Below, piece by piece: positions 10,170 to 21,837 of a stretch of DNA of 64,000 nucleotides. Origin of the DNA: Tribonema minus (taxonomy: Eukaryota; Sar; Xanthophyceae; Tribonematales; Tribonemataceae); NCBI GenBank assembly GCA_017506865.1, contig JAFCMP010000146.1:992001-1056000 (forward strand), read 5' to 3'. Numbering within the stretch: position 1 is the first letter of the stretch; each line of letters opens with the position of its first letter. Position numbers and translations under genes: made by a program. The notes under the pieces were generated by a model, which was not told where the DNA came from, searched no databases, and saw nothing but the letters and a program-made list of their open reading frames with translations.

Positions 10170-13100
10170 CGCCGCGCTGGCGCACACCTCACCGCTGACA
10201 AGCGCTCCGCGAGATGCGGGGTGCCCCTGACATCATCTTGCGGGGGTAGGTAGGCTTGAAGACGCAGGCACAGCCGCAACAGCCGAGGATGCAGGGGCAG
10301 GGCCGCAACCCTCATCCTGGGAGCACGCATGCTGAGCAATGCTCAACACGTACTTTATGACCCGCGCATTGGTCCAGGAGTAGCTGCGTGGTGTAGCCGT
10401 GCAACGCGTTTCTGTGCTATTTGGCGGGGAGCAGAGCCCTGCAAGAGCGCCATGACTTGTCGATTCGGAAGTTCAACTAGGAGCCTAGACAGCAGTGGGC
10501 CGAAGCTACAGTAGCTAGAACAACAAAAGGTGCACTTTGTCACTTGACGATGTGCGCAGGTGGAATCGGATGTATGGGGCGCAGTGTTCAGTGCCGCACT
10601 ATACCTGTCGGAGGCAGGGAGCGCGCAACGCATGCAGAGGCGCACTGAGCGCTGATGATTCCGCCCGCTGTTCGTAGGGATAAATTCTATCACCTAAGAA
10701 AAACCAAAGGGGCGCGGGCAGCACTGCGCACTGGACACCCCGGGGAGGCAACTTGCACATGGCGACGTCACCGCCGCCGTCCACTGGAACTGCAGCCTCT
10801 GACGGCCCCGGCGCTGATGCTCGAGCAAAGCGTGCCCTCGGTGGCACGCGATCCCATGGGCGTGCCACGCCGGTGTGCTCCAGAAACGTGCGTCACCCCT
10901 GGCAAAGCGGCTGGTCTGCGGACCGCGCGGCAGATGGCTGACTGCGGCAGTGTCCAGCGTGCAGTAGCGGCCGCGACCGCATGCGCTCCATGCGCTACAA
11001 CGGCTGCAATGGCGCCTGGCCCAGCCCAGAAGCGGCGCAGCGTATTGCGGCGCACCAAGGGTCAGTGAATGCAGCTGCGCAGTGGCAGCGGCCAGTGACC
11101 TAGCTGCTGTGCAGCGGGCCACAAGGTGCTCCTTGCCCGTGCCCTCAGCCCCACCGCGAAGTGCAGCACATGATTGCAGCCGGCGACCAGCACGCACAGC
11201 AGGTAGCGTCACGGTCATTGCGGTGGACTGCGGCCCCGCAGGTGAGCGGTCTGCAGCTATTGAGTTGAGCTTCACAATGTCAGATGGACTCACAGTACAT
11301 TTGAAATGGTGACACTTCAGAATCTGACACTTGCCATGTCCGAGTCACTGCACGCTTGCTGAGGATGACAGCACCTGTTTGTCATTGCTTTTGTTTGCTG
11401 CCATTTTAAATACTGCATTGCTGGCGATATATTTGTTTCATCATGAATATTTAAATTAGTTTTGCCTAGCAATATATTGAAAATAAATGTGCATCACATT
11501 TGGCAAAGTACTCTGTGACATCATTATCCATCATAATATATCATTAACCCCAATTTTATGTGCACACGGTTGATCTCCCCATCATCGGGCAAAAAGTAGG
11601 CATTATCTGCCTTTGCACACCATGAGGTACATGTGGACCGCTCATTGATCTGCATCACTTTCAGCTGGTGACGGCTGTGTTTGACTGTCAGATGCATGCC
11701 TGAAGGCAATGTTCACTGATGGCATATAGAACGCACTACGGCATCGGATTTTGCTTAACCCTTCCTGTGATGAGCCTGGTATAGAGGACGCAATTCTTGA
11801 GATCTGCGTGGTCCTTCTTGTCATATGAACCTGATGAGACGCGGCCACATAATGTGTGAGAAGCTTGTCACATGCCTACTGGCCGATTGAGGTTACGGTC
11901 AGCCCTGAGCACCAATTGGTCAATGCGTCCCGCGTCAGTCACTATGCAGCATTCTCATCAGCGTGTGACCACGGGCTGCATATGCAACTCCTGGTCGCGC
12001 CATGAGCAGCCTGAGAGCCTGGCTGGCCTGTCGAACGGCAGCCAAGATGATGGCTGCTTGCACCTGCAGCAGCTGCTGGCCCCACGCTCAATGCCTTCAC
12101 CCTGTCTGCTGATGCTAGCATTGTGCCAGAAACGCCCTGATCAAAGCTGAATGGTATACGTTCAGAGTCGCATCGCTGGGTGCGCATGTCATTGAGCGCA
12201 CTGCGGATGTGATCATGTACATTTATTTGCCTGCTTGTTGCCGGAGCCTCTCACGCCTCCTCATGACAAACCAGTGCCCCTCCTCATGCGTTGCAGGGCG
12301 TGCCATGGCAGCGGCCACAACACACCTGTGCGGGTGCACTTTTCAAGCACTGGAGAATGAAATTTCTTAAGACATTGGTGCCTTGGAGGCAGTGCTCGCG
12401 ATGCATGGTGCTTGTTGAGATTCATGTGTCCACTGCGCGGCTGGTAACGCTGCAACTTGAACTTGCAGTGTCCACACCCCCCACGGGACCCAGCTTCCTT
12501 CAAGTTGGCTCTCGAATGTTGTCTTGCGTCCATATGACAACCTAATGCGCATCCGTACAAACCTCAAGGTGATGCTGCTGTCGTACTGTTGTTTCTGACT
12601 GAGGTTATGGGTGTGCCTGCGGAGCGTCATCATTTACTTTGAGTGAAGTAATTATTATAATTTAGGGCGCCACTAAGTGCTGCCCTTCACCCACTGCGTC
12701 ACCACTCCAAGAATCTGATTAGGACGACTCGGGAGCACTGCCAAAGCAATTTGTGATATGCAGCAATGATATACGGCAAGCGAACACAACATAACGGTGT
12801 CATCATCATCAGCTGCTCAACATAACCGGCTGCTGCATTGATCATTATCACTTGTGTAAGCAAACTCGCGCTCTCTGCCGCCATTCGCACACGTGCGTGC
12901 GCGTGCTGGCGGCTGCGTGTAGCATGCCCGGGCTGGCGCCGCTGCATGTGACGTGCCTGCGTCACCCGCCGCATCCCTGCATCTGCTCAGCCGACTGTGC
13001 TCTGCCACGTGGTACGTTGAATGACGTGTACGACACGCGCTGTAACACGTCGCTGTGCTGACATGTAGCTGCTCGCCTCCAAGTTCATGCCCGACACCGC

Positions 13101-13477
13101 TGTTCGCAGACCCACTTCAACTTGAAGGTGGATGGCGCATATCCTCTCAAAATTGTCCAGCGTAATCATGCCTGTGGGTTCGAGCGATGCTCACCCCCAT
13201 GACTGATGCGTTTTCATGCCTGACTTGTGGCGTTGCAAATTTGGATGCATGGCATAATGCAGCTATTAGTAAGCAGTGCTCACAAATCAGAGGCCCCAAC
13301 ACACGTGCATTATCAGCAATGCTGATGAAACGAGCACCGGGTGTCAAATATGAAGAGGGGTAATAGTGCCACTGTTGTGCAGCATGCCCCAATTGAATGA
13401 CATCTGAGTGAGATTGCGCATTTTTTACAATTGTTTTAAACAGTGTCATATTGACCCCCTCACAAAAAAAACAGTAA
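10170..13477. other. Long stretch without a supported gene
   Basis: Bases 10655-11068 (+) form an Ala/Pro-rich frame that could be an exon, but splice sites are not convincing and other frames are equally open. Bases 11390-11560 are unusually AT-rich for the window. No mobile-element hallmark was found. CTTCAA-type motifs occur near 12450 and 13110. Confidence 0.35.
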
Positions 13478-13507
13478 ATGGGCTTTTTCGCGCCCTGAGC
13501 GAGAATT

Positions 13508-13513
13508 AATAAA
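13508..13513 (+). terminator. AATAAA in the conserved 3'-flank of PPR copy B
   Basis: The block TTTTTCGCGCCCTGAGCGAG followed by AATTAATAAAAAGTAC is the same as that at 16263-16299. It marks the downstream end of the duplicated module even though the PPR body of copy B is missing. Confidence 0.5.
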
Positions 13514-13727
13514 AAGTACAGTAACCGTTGTACTGCCAGTACAGTACGCTTTGAGGTGCTTCTTAACGTATTGATACACCTTGTTGATCCCAGCACAGGA
13601 ATGCAAAAGCATATGCCATCAAAGGTGTGGGCAGTGCGGCAAGTTGCGCACTAGGAGCTTAATAATAATGTGCAGCATTGCTCGCATCCCTGTTGGCTCC
13701 ACGCCTCGGCATTCAGCACGCCATATG

Positions 13728-14306
13728 TCAAAAACTCCTGGTATTGTATTGGCGGCAATGGCGGGTAGAACGGCGAGTTTTGCTGTCCCTGCTGCTGCCG
13801 CTGGTGGTCATGACCTTGCTGCCAGCACCGCCGCTTCTGCTGCTGCTAGCGCCATCGCTGCCCTTGCTGTCGACGCCGACGCCACTTCTTTTGCCGCTGT
13901 TGCCATTGCTGCCGGCACTGCTGCTGCCAGTGCCGCTGCCGCCACCGCTGCCGCCACCGATAACGATGCTGCCACCTCTGCTTTGCTGCCCTTTGCCAGG
14001 TGCTTCACGTGCTGCTGCGGACGCTGGCTTGGATGTGCTGGCACCAAGGGGGCGATCTGTGGCCTTCTCAGGCGTTGCACTCGCAAAGGCACGGACGATG
14101 CTTGTGGCATGTATTACATCTCTGCTTGCAGCGATGAACCGCGTATAAACGCCTGCCTTGACAGCGCATGCGACAAAAGTTGAGATCCCCTCCCAGGGTG
14201 TAATCCTTGGATCTTTGACACACAAACGCTGCTTGACAGCAGGTCCAGCATCGACTTGAACAAATCTGGCAGCACGCCAGGCCTGTCGCCCCGCGAGCGT
14301 CAGCAT
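13728..14306 (-). pseudogene. PPR copy B: N-terminus only, repeat region deleted
   Basis: The start MLTLAGRQAWRAARFVQVDAG, the conserved ISTFVACAVKAGV and ATPEKATDRPLGAST segments and the Ser/Gly linker are colinear with copies C and D. After SGSSRDSKTRRSTRH, at about 13750, homology ends and the frame stops at 13728. The downstream flank of the module resumes by about 13478, so nearly all PPR units and the Smr-like end (about 1.4 kb) are missing. A 193-residue product with only a transit peptide and linker could still be made. Downstream of 13520 the sequence is unrelated. I read this as an internal deletion after duplication. Confidence 0.75.
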
Positions 14307-14519
14307 CCTGTACGCTGACTGCACAATAATTCACAATTGCAACTCACTCAAGAAAAACACTTCAGGTTTCTCTCAACTTCAACTTCCGAAGTAACGGTTT
14401 AAGTAGGAAAGCTTGCGTTAACGTTTCGCTGGACACTCGTGCTGCGCATCGCCCTCAGACGTGCGAGCGGTCTTCTTGCAACATTAAATTTCCAGCCGAA
14501 GCTTAGCAGCAGAAGTCTT

Positions 14520-14640
14520 GCAATGGTGGAAATGATTAACAGGCCGTGCTACGACGCAGAGGAGCAACTCCATGCTCTCGCCACTACTGTGAGAGGAGTC
14601 AGCTATAGACATAGCAGGCTGATGCTGGCATAGTCGATCG
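14520..14640 (+). pseudogene. Coiled-coil gene relic divergent from PPR B
   Basis: CTACGACGCAGAGGAGCAAC and GCTCTCGCCAC match the 5' coding end of the coiled-coil gene copies at 18566 and 36112 (FYDAEALQEKLRALAT). The remainder is too diverged to keep a frame. Its position, divergent from the PPR N-terminus, is the same as in copies C, D and E. Confidence 0.5.
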
Positions 14641-14731
14641 CAAAACCAGAAACCAGCAGCACCAGAGCTCAAAGGGGTGGCTGAGCTGCCTCGCTCAATT
14701 CACAACCCCGGCTTGGTCAGTTTTCTTGCAG

Positions 14732-14815
14732 GCGCAGGAAGAGAGGCGCACCGACACGCCACTTAAGCAACGCGCAGCCGCGCACTGCTCGCAGGGCTTT
14801 GATGGCCGACGCTAA
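14732..14815 (+). CDS. Candidate terminal exon (27 codons plus stop)
   Basis: A strong acceptor (TTTTCTTGCAG) is followed by an open phase-0 segment beginning AQEERRTDTPLKQRAAAHC and ending at TAA. Which gene it belongs to is unclear; it may be the last exon of the coiled-coil copy just upstream or part of gene X further right. Support is limited to the acceptor and the charged, protein-like composition. Confidence 0.3.
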   Translation, partial: AQEERRTDTPLKQRAAAHCSQGFDGRR

Positions 14816-15843
14816 CAGATTAATTGGCTAATTTTAAGATCCAGAGAGATCATCGTTTCTGTGCAGGCAACGCTGCATTTTTCCATAGCCTGAATAGCAC
14901 ATTCAATTTGGCGGCCGGAGCGCTCTCATGCGCCAGCCTTGCCGCCCCATCGAAGCAATATTGAACAGGCTGTGAGTGAGTTGCAAAACTCACATTTGGT
15001 CTGTCACCTGTCAACTCACTTCAACCCTCGTGCAAAGGAACAGGGGCCGCCGCCACTACCGCCGCCCGCGCTGCGGCCAGGTAAAATATTCACAACACTG
15101 TGTTGTGACAACGGAGGAACGTTTCTCGGCTGGAGCGGATTTGGGCCTCTGAACTTCTTCACATGCTACAGTAGTGCAGTGTGCAGTGTGTATAAAAAAC
15201 GATCATGTGAAGATGCTGTGAATTGCGATTGCTCTGGCCGCTGGGATCAGTCAGGCAGTTGAGCCGAATGACTTCGCACAGCGGTGGACCAGCTACAATT
15301 TGAAACCCGAAGTGGCTGATTGATGACAGGACATTTTCTCCCCCTTGTCGATTCATCGCCATCACACTTTCTGGGCTGACGACAATTGTGTCCGGCACCA
15401 CCATGTCTATGCCGGGCACGATTCAAAGGCGGCAGGTGGCGACACGCTGCTGCTTCTCATTAATGTAACGTTTACAAGTGTTCAGTCGCATCGGGGTGAT
15501 CAGGCCGCCAGCCTGCACCATCTTTCCCAATGGCAACCAAGGTCCTGAATTGCTGCGAGATTTGGCCTACGTGCCGCAACCTACACATGCACTTGCTAAC
15601 AAGGAGGGCTCGAGGCACATCTACCATCATGATGCATGACCCCTACCACGTGCACTTCAAAATAGTAGGTGTACACTTAAATCTAGAAAGCTTCTGATGA
15701 AGCAACTCACCAGCAATGACTACTGTAGTGCAACAGAAAGAACCTTGCGGCCTTGGGCAATCATGTCATTATGATGCCCGGACCAAGGCATCACCGTGCG
15801 GCAATGCTCTCGGTCGGTCAACAACCTCATTCATGTAGCACAG

Positions 15844-16187
15844 ACACGGAACGCGGCAGCTGTACTGGGACAAACTGAAGACCAGGCACAAGCGGAATGC
15901 AATAAAAGTGCAATAGGGTCATTTGGCAGCATCGGGGAGCAGGGGCGGAAGCTGCTGGAGGCTGTGGCGACGGAGTATGCCAGCAGGATGTCAGTGCCCG
16001 GAGGAGCGCGCCCTAAAGCTCTCAAGGGCATCGCCCTGGCGCGCTTACGCTCGGCACTGTCGGCAGCGCTCCACATGGCGTACTCTGGCCGTGTCATGAC
16101 ACACATGGCAGAATCCAGGGGGGGGGGCACATGGAGGAGGACGTAGGGGAGGACCCCGAGATGCCATTTGGCGGCGGCAGCGTTTGA
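15844..16187 (+). CDS. 3' end of unknown gene X, convergent with PPR C
   Basis: After a possible acceptor (GTAGCACAG) the frame encodes TRNAAAVLGQTEDQAQAE, then a helical segment (RKLLEAVATEYASRM ... LARLRSALSAALHMAYSGRV). A run of 10 G at 16118-16127 follows. As written, the frame stops at 16144-16146; with the run changed by one base it continues into an acidic tail (MEEDVGEDPEMPFGGGSV) and stops at 16185. I do not recognise the protein. The tail, 3' UTR and AATAAA recur beside PPR E, so this 3' end was part of the duplicated module. A proline-rich open stretch ending at a GTAAAAT donor near 15080 may be an upstream exon. Confidence 0.4.
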
Positions 16188-16287
16188 GTGGTTGTCGTTG
16201 CGACACTTTCAGACTGTCATACGACATGTAGATTCTTTACAGCTAGATGCCAATCATCTGGGCTTTTTCGCGCCCTGAGCGAGAATT

Positions 16288-16293
16288 AATAAA
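16288..16293 (+). terminator. Candidate poly(A) signal of gene X
   Basis: AATAAA about 100 bases after the gene X stop, in the conserved block CGCGCCCTGAGCGAGAATT. The PPR C stop lies 48 bases further on the opposite strand, so the two genes are tightly convergent. Confidence 0.5.
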
Positions 16294-16340
16294 AAGTACA
16301 CAGGCACATGATCCACAGTTATGACAGCCTGGGCTGCTCT

Positions 16341-18334
16341 TTACTGCTGCATTGACGAGTGTGAGGGCAGCGAAGCCTTGAACAAGCCTGGCGTTCCTGG
16401 CACAGCCGAGATGTGCAGGCCAACAGCCTCCATAACCGCCGCAGCCTCTGATGCTGCAATTGCGTGCTCGTCGGGCGCGGAAGTCTGTATGTAGTAAACG
16501 TAAAGCACTGACGGCACGGGCTGCATGCGCAGCCAGCTCACCTCTGCACGCAGCGCCGTATGTATCACGCCAGCGGTGCAGGTGCTGAGATCCAGCGCAG
16601 CGCCCGGCGCATGCTCCTGCTGTGCGGGATGATCCACCAGCATCGTCCACCCGCTGCTGGCACCCTCCTCTGGCGGCACCAAGACCTTGTACAGGCCAAA
16701 GTACGTCGCTCCACCGGCCTCGCGCCACAGAGCGTCTGCTGCCGCGGCGTCGCCCGCCTCGTGCGCCGTGCTTACTGCGATCTCCCACATGCGAGGCGTT
16801 GGCACCAGCCCCAGCGACGGCAGGCGCTGCAGCCATCGCACAATGTGCGGCAGGTCACCAGCACGGCTGCATGCGTGCACAAATGCCGTGACCGTTATCA
16901 CGCGCATATCAGTGGTTGTGTCGCTGTTGAGCACTGCCTCCAGCGCCTCCTCCGCGGCCTCCCAGTGCCCGCCGTGCCCGTAGCCCTTGGCGAGCGCGGC
17001 CAGCGTCTCGGGCGGCACCTCCTCGCCCGCCGCACGCATGCTCGACAGCAAGCTTTCTACCGCAGCGGTGTCGCCGAGCGCGGCGTGCGCCTTCAAGAGG
17101 ACTTTATACATGGCAGCGGTGGGCGTAAATCCGCTCTCTGCCATTTGAGTTGCCGCAGCGAGCGTGCTTTCGGGCGAGCACGCGTAGAGCACCTGCAAGA
17201 ATCAATTCCACATGTCCACGTTGACGCAGGCGCGGTGATTCGCCTCCATGTCGCGGAAGACTTCAACTGCGCGGCGCCAGTCCTTTGCCATTTTGCACGC
17301 CCACAGCACGCCCGCAAAGGTGCGTCTGTCCGGTGCGACGCTCGCAGCTGCCATGCTCGCCAGAATCCTGTCGGCCTGCTGCACGGCTTCGCTGCTGCGG
17401 CATGCGCGCAGCGCCAGGTTGTACGCCTTTAGATTTGGCGGCAACCCGGCCTGTGACATGAGCTCTATCACGGTGGCTCCATCCGCATCATACCCGTATC
17501 TGGGTCTGGCACGCAGGACGGCATTGAAGAGCGCCTTGGCAGGCTTGTGACCGCCGTCCACCATCTGACGAAGGGCGAGCACTGCACTGCGAGGGTTGCG
17601 CGCCGCCACATGTGTGCGGACGAGGTGCGCCCAGCCTGTTGAGGTGGCAGGCTCAGCATGCGGCTGCAGCTCTGGGGCGCTGGGCATATTGTTATGCTTA
17701 CCGGCATTGGCGGTAGGGCGCGCAATGTGTTGGAGCTGGTCGCTCACACGACGATCGTCAACTGATCGACTGCAATGCACAGCATCTCCTCGGCGGCGAT
17801 GGCGGGTAGAATGGCGCATTTTGCTGTCCCTGCTGCTGCCGCTGGTGCTCATGCCCTTGCTGCCAGCACCGCCGCTTCTGCTGCTGCTAGTGCAATCGCT
17901 GCCCTTGCTGTCGACGCCGACGCCACTTCTTTTGCCGCTGTTGCCATTACTGCCGGCACCGGTCCTTCTAGTGCCGCTGGCGCCGCCGCTGCTGCTGATG
18001 ATGATGATGCTGCCACCTCTGCTTTGCTGCCCTTTGCCAGGTGCTTTACGTGCTGCGGCGGACGCTGGCGAGGATGTGCTGGCACTAAGGGCCTTCTCAG
18101 GCGTTGCACTCGCAAAGCCATGGGCAATGCTTGTGACGTGTATCGAACCTCTGCGTCCACAGGGGGAACGCGCATGAACGCCTTGACAGCGCATGCGACA
18201 AAAGTTGAGATCCCTCTGGGAGGGAGAAATCCTTTGATCCTTTGAGCACACAAAAGCTGCTTTACAGTAGGTCCAGCATCGACTTGGAAACCTCTGGCAG
18301 CACGCCAGGCCTGTCGCCCCGCGAGCGTCAGCAT
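16341..18334 (-). pseudogene. PPR copy C, disrupted by a 4-base deletion and a nonsense codon
   Basis: The start MLTLAGRQAWRAARGFQVDAG aligns with D. At about 18181 the sequence reads AACGCCTTGACAGCG where B and D have AACGCCTGCCTTGAC, a 4-base loss that shifts the frame just after ISTFVACAVKA. The downstream frame is open through the linker and about five PPR units to NVDMWN, where a TGA at about 17199-17201 replaces the Arg codon of MWNRLL in paralogues. The remaining units and Smr-like end (ALDLSSCTAGVIHTALR ... GTPGLFKASL) are intact to the stop at 16341. Two independent lesions suggest a recent pseudogene; a sequencing error could explain either one alone. A start at 18386 inside the CA repeat would avoid the first lesion but lacks the transit peptide. 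Confidence 0.8.
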
Positions 18335-18337
18335 CGT

Positions 18338-18371
18338 TTACCTCTACACACACACACACACACACACACAA
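18338..18371. repeat. CA microsatellite in the divergent promoter of PPR C
   Basis: A run of CACACA begins a few bases upstream of the PPR C start codon. Related promoters at B and D lack it. TTGAAG/CTTCAC motifs follow to 18430. Confidence 0.8.
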
Positions 18372-18565
18372 CTCAACGAACTTCACACCGACCTTGAAGA
18401 TCGAATTTGAAGAGGGGAAGAACCTTGAATTCGAAGCAGGTCAATGGTCCCCCCCGAAAAAGTAATTACGTAACGGTGTGTGAGGCTTGCAGGAGCTAGA
18501 TATCTCTGGCTGGTGCCTTGGCAGCCTTTCCTAGCGAAGTAGCAGCAAAATTCTGCGACAAAATC

Positions 18566-19252
18566 ATGTCGGGTACGTTCTACGACGCCGAGGCGCTGCA
18601 GGAGGAAGCTGCGTGCTCTCGCCACAGAAAAGGGGCAACTCTTGAGGGAGGAGCGCCACCTGCTGGCAAAGCAGCAGGCTGCAGATGCTGGCATAGCCGA
18701 GATCTAAGCCAAGCATCAGCAGCTAGTTCTTGCCAATGAGCTGCAGGAGCTGGCAGCAGCGGAGGCTGGCAGGCGTGCCACAGGTGCTGCTGTTTCTGAA
18801 GGGGCGAGGTGTCCAAAACAGGATGTGCAGCTTGCGTTTCAAGGTGTGCGACTGATGGGCAGTGGGGACGCCGTTGCACAAACAGCAGGCGGAGGAAACT
18901 ACACTACTGCGCAAGTTACCCCACACATAAGTGTCTGTCTTTTTTAGCCATAGACTTGATACGATGCATCTGAGGAGACAGCGGTATGAGTGCAGCCTAG
19001 ATATCGACGTCTCTGCCAAAGCTGTCGAGGCGCGTGCATGGTGATAGCCTGGGGTGTTGACAGGCAAGTGCTGGTGAAACGGGAGTGACGCGCTCTGTCC
19101 CTACCGTTGACTGCGTGCCACAAGGTGCGCTTGCTGGCACGGTGTGCAAAGAGCGCACAGGCATCGCTCAGCAGCGCGGTGAGCCGTTAGAGCTGCTGCA
19201 GGACAAGCAACAGAGGCTTCAACAGCCGCTATGGCAGCTGCTGCGGCTGTGA
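18566..19252 (+). pseudogene. Coiled-coil gene copy divergent from PPR C, two exons, disrupted
   Basis: Exon 1 runs 18566-18914 and exon 2 19064-19252 (acceptor TTGACAG, phase 0). Conserved pieces in order: FYDAEALQE, QLLREERHLLAKQQAADAG, QLVLANELQELAAAEAGRR, QDVQLAFQGVRLMGSGDA and GGGNYTTAQ, then in exon 2 SVPTVDCVPQGALAGTVC and a Gln-rich end LELLQDKQQRLQQPLWQL with a TGA stop. It predicts a heptad-rich coiled coil of unknown role. Two lesions are visible: one extra base after GCTGCAGGAGG at about 18602, and a TAA at about 18704 where the copy at 36 kb has AAA (AELKAKHQQ). The donor (CAA|GTTACC) is weak. This is the longest copy and best shows the ancestral gene. Confidence 0.55.
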
Positions 19253-19437
19253 CAGGCGTTGTGTTGAGCCTTGCTGCAATGTAGATGTGAATGCGATGTC
19301 AGCTTGTGACAGGCGCTTGCTCCCCCTAACTGTGGCACACAAAAAAGCTGCTGAAGGACAGCAGAAGCACATCGCAAAGCGACAGCGCCACATGCACAAT
19401 CACCACTTCGCTTGCCGAGCTCTGCTGGCCCACTCAC

Positions 19438-19504
19438 TGAGCTTGAAACACCACATACCGCGCTGCTGAACTGAGCTTGAAACACCACATACCGCGCTGC
19501 TGAA
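19438..19504. repeat. 33-bp direct tandem repeat
   Basis: Two adjacent copies of CTGAGCTTGAAACACCACAT followed by ACCGCGCTGCTGAA. No gene is evident at this point. Confidence 0.8.
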
Positions 19505-19606
19505 CGCTGAGCTACAATCCGCGACGCACATACGCGCGCGCACTTCTCCAGGACGACAGAGGCGCGTGGCGGCAGCGCCTGCGGCGCGAGCGCGCGTGAA
19601 CCGCTG

Positions 19607-20004
19607 CCTGTCGCCGCCACTGCAACAGCGCACGCGTGCGTCTAATCGCACGGCACGGCCCGCTCGCCGTGGAGCGCGCGGCCTTCGCGCGCGCCGTCGC
19701 CGCCAGCACCGCCGCTGCTGCCGCCGCGCAGCACCCGCTGCTGGCGCCAGCGCACGGCGGCGGCGCTGCGGCTGTCACCGCGGCTGCGGCGGCGGCGGCG
19801 CTGCAGCTGCTTGCGGCGCCAGAGTGCGGTGCGATCAGCGAGGGGGCGGTGGTGGCGGCGGCGGGGGGCGCGTGCACGCTCGATTGGGACGCGTTTGTGC
19901 ACGCTGCCGAGGCAGTTTTGGAAGGGAGGGGGGAGGGGGGGGCTGGGACTGCTGTAGCGTCGATGTCAAATGGTGGAGTTGGACTGCAGACAGAGTGCGT
20001 GTGA
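19607..20004 (+). CDS. Ala-rich open segment, possible exon
   Basis: After an in-frame stop at about 19604, the frame is open to a TGA at 20002. It contains VRLIARHGPLAVERAAFARA, poly-Ala stretches and CTLDWDAFVHAAEAVLEG, which reads like a folded protein. No donor/acceptor pair is convincing, and because of GCN-rich composition other frames are also open. I do not recognise it. Confidence 0.25.
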
Positions 20005-21315
20005 TGGTACACGGGTGTGAGTTTGCCGCACGGTGACACTGGCCGTGGTAGTTGCTGATGGCACCGCTGCGGCTCACAATTTCTTGCTCTTTGACGTGAT
20101 CTGTATTGGCTGCTGTTGATCCTTGGTGACAGAACATTTGCTCAGGTCCTGGCATACGAAATGTCAAAGTGCACAGGTGCATGCATTGGCGCCCATATAC
20201 TGGCACGCCATTGCCCTTGGATCATACATGCAAATGCATCTAGTGACATGTTCTAAGCACATGCTAGCATAAGCACCACGGCCATGGATATGTGCGCATT
20301 GCGAAAAACGGCGCGACTTGTCAGTGGTGCGCAGGCCATGATTGGCATTGTGCCATGCAGCAGCAGTGGTGGAAGCACGATTCTGTGTCAGTCAAGATTC
20401 TACGAGCATTGGCTCACGTGCACTGAATGCCCGTAGCCCCCTCCAAAGCTACTCTTTGTGCGTGAAATGTTTTGTTTCAGGAATACGGACAGATGAGGCT
20501 GCAGTAGGGAGCTGGGATGACATCTACATGCTGGTAATCGTGGTTGATCAGTGTGTGTCGTCGTCTTTGGAGCACAACAGATGATGGAATGAATGAAATA
20601 CGGCAATCCGTGCAAGGCTTCTGGTGTATTGCGCATATGGGTGCAAGTATGCCACACAGCGACTATTGCATCCGTTATGAACCAGCGTCAGCGCAATGTT
20701 GCACACTGAGTGCAGACCGCGGTCGCCGGCATATTTAGCATACGCACAACCCACGTCTGCATCAGCCATGTACCGCTGCCACACCACTGTATGCCTGGTG
20801 ATTTACGCAACATGCAGAGTGCACATGACCACCGAACAGATAAACAAACGCTCACTGCGTGGTCCTCCGCCACCGTGCACATGTGACCGCCGTGTACATT
20901 ACACAGATCATGTGTCATGTGGTGTGTTTCTCTATGTGCTCACGTGATGGTCGCATGGTTGCGTGCATCCCTATTCCGGCTTTCCCCCTCCCCCTCCCCC
21001 CGTCTCTGAAAGTGCTGGAACCGCAGCACACTCTGCGCTGAGTCGAGATGTCCGCGATGCACCTGCATGCAGGACATCAATACCTGTACAACACCGCTCG
21101 TACACATCAAAATGCATGCAAGGGGGCGTACAAAAAAAACGTACCGTGCTGAGCACTGCAGCACCACGCACAGCAGCGCTCGCCATGCAAGACGCGAGCA
21201 CTGTTGCGCTACTCTCCTGAACTTCAACCCAGGCCATCGTGCCTGCAAAACCTGGGGGGCCAAGGGCCATTCATTGTCAGGGCGTATGGGACAGCCAGGT
21301 AATTGTTGTTCATTT

Positions 21316-21395
21316 GGAAACGAATCAAAAGGTCGTAGAGCCCTAGGTGACAAGAATTGGTTAGCCGCAAGTGCCTTTTCCACCACATCAATATT
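21316..21395. repeat. Dispersed repeat, copy 2 of 3 (shorter)
   Basis: It begins GAAACGAATCAAAAGGTCG and continues GTAGAGCCCTAGGTGACAAG; it shares the AGCCGCAAGTGCC core with the copies at 2270 and 21838, then diverges. Confidence 0.6.
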
Positions 21396-21837
21396 GTCAT
21401 GCATCAATGTTTTGCAGAGCAACACAAAGGAGGCCCCCACGATAGCAGCTCGCTGTTTCCCCAGTGGCTGCAGCCTGTGCATCTATTTTTTTTCAAAAGC
21501 CAACAGTTGACAGGCTACAGTAATGGTCCTTGTGACCATTACAAGCCACCATCCACTGGCAACAGGTGCCCATCCATAGATAAGCTCGCCAGCGGCACCC
21601 CTCTGGCAGGGCCATGTGAAGGCCACCCCCTACCCAGCCCCCTTCGCATGCTTCCCCCTCCCCCTGACTGAGACGTGCCAGGAGGGGGCCAGTGCTCATC
21701 CGTGCCTGACGCGAGCGGTGGGGATGGCGCACGACAGTTGCCAAGGCTGTGTCTGTGTGCACAGTAGAAATGTTGAGGGGCATGAGCAGCGATGTGAGAG
21801 TGAGGTGCAGGCGGTCATTCGTGCGACCACTGGACTT

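Noticed and set aside
15159..15419. Minus-strand frame with text such as GIDMVVPDTIVVSPESV
   Set aside because: It looks somewhat protein-like, but there is no clear acceptor/donor pair, no family match and no neighbouring exon on that strand.
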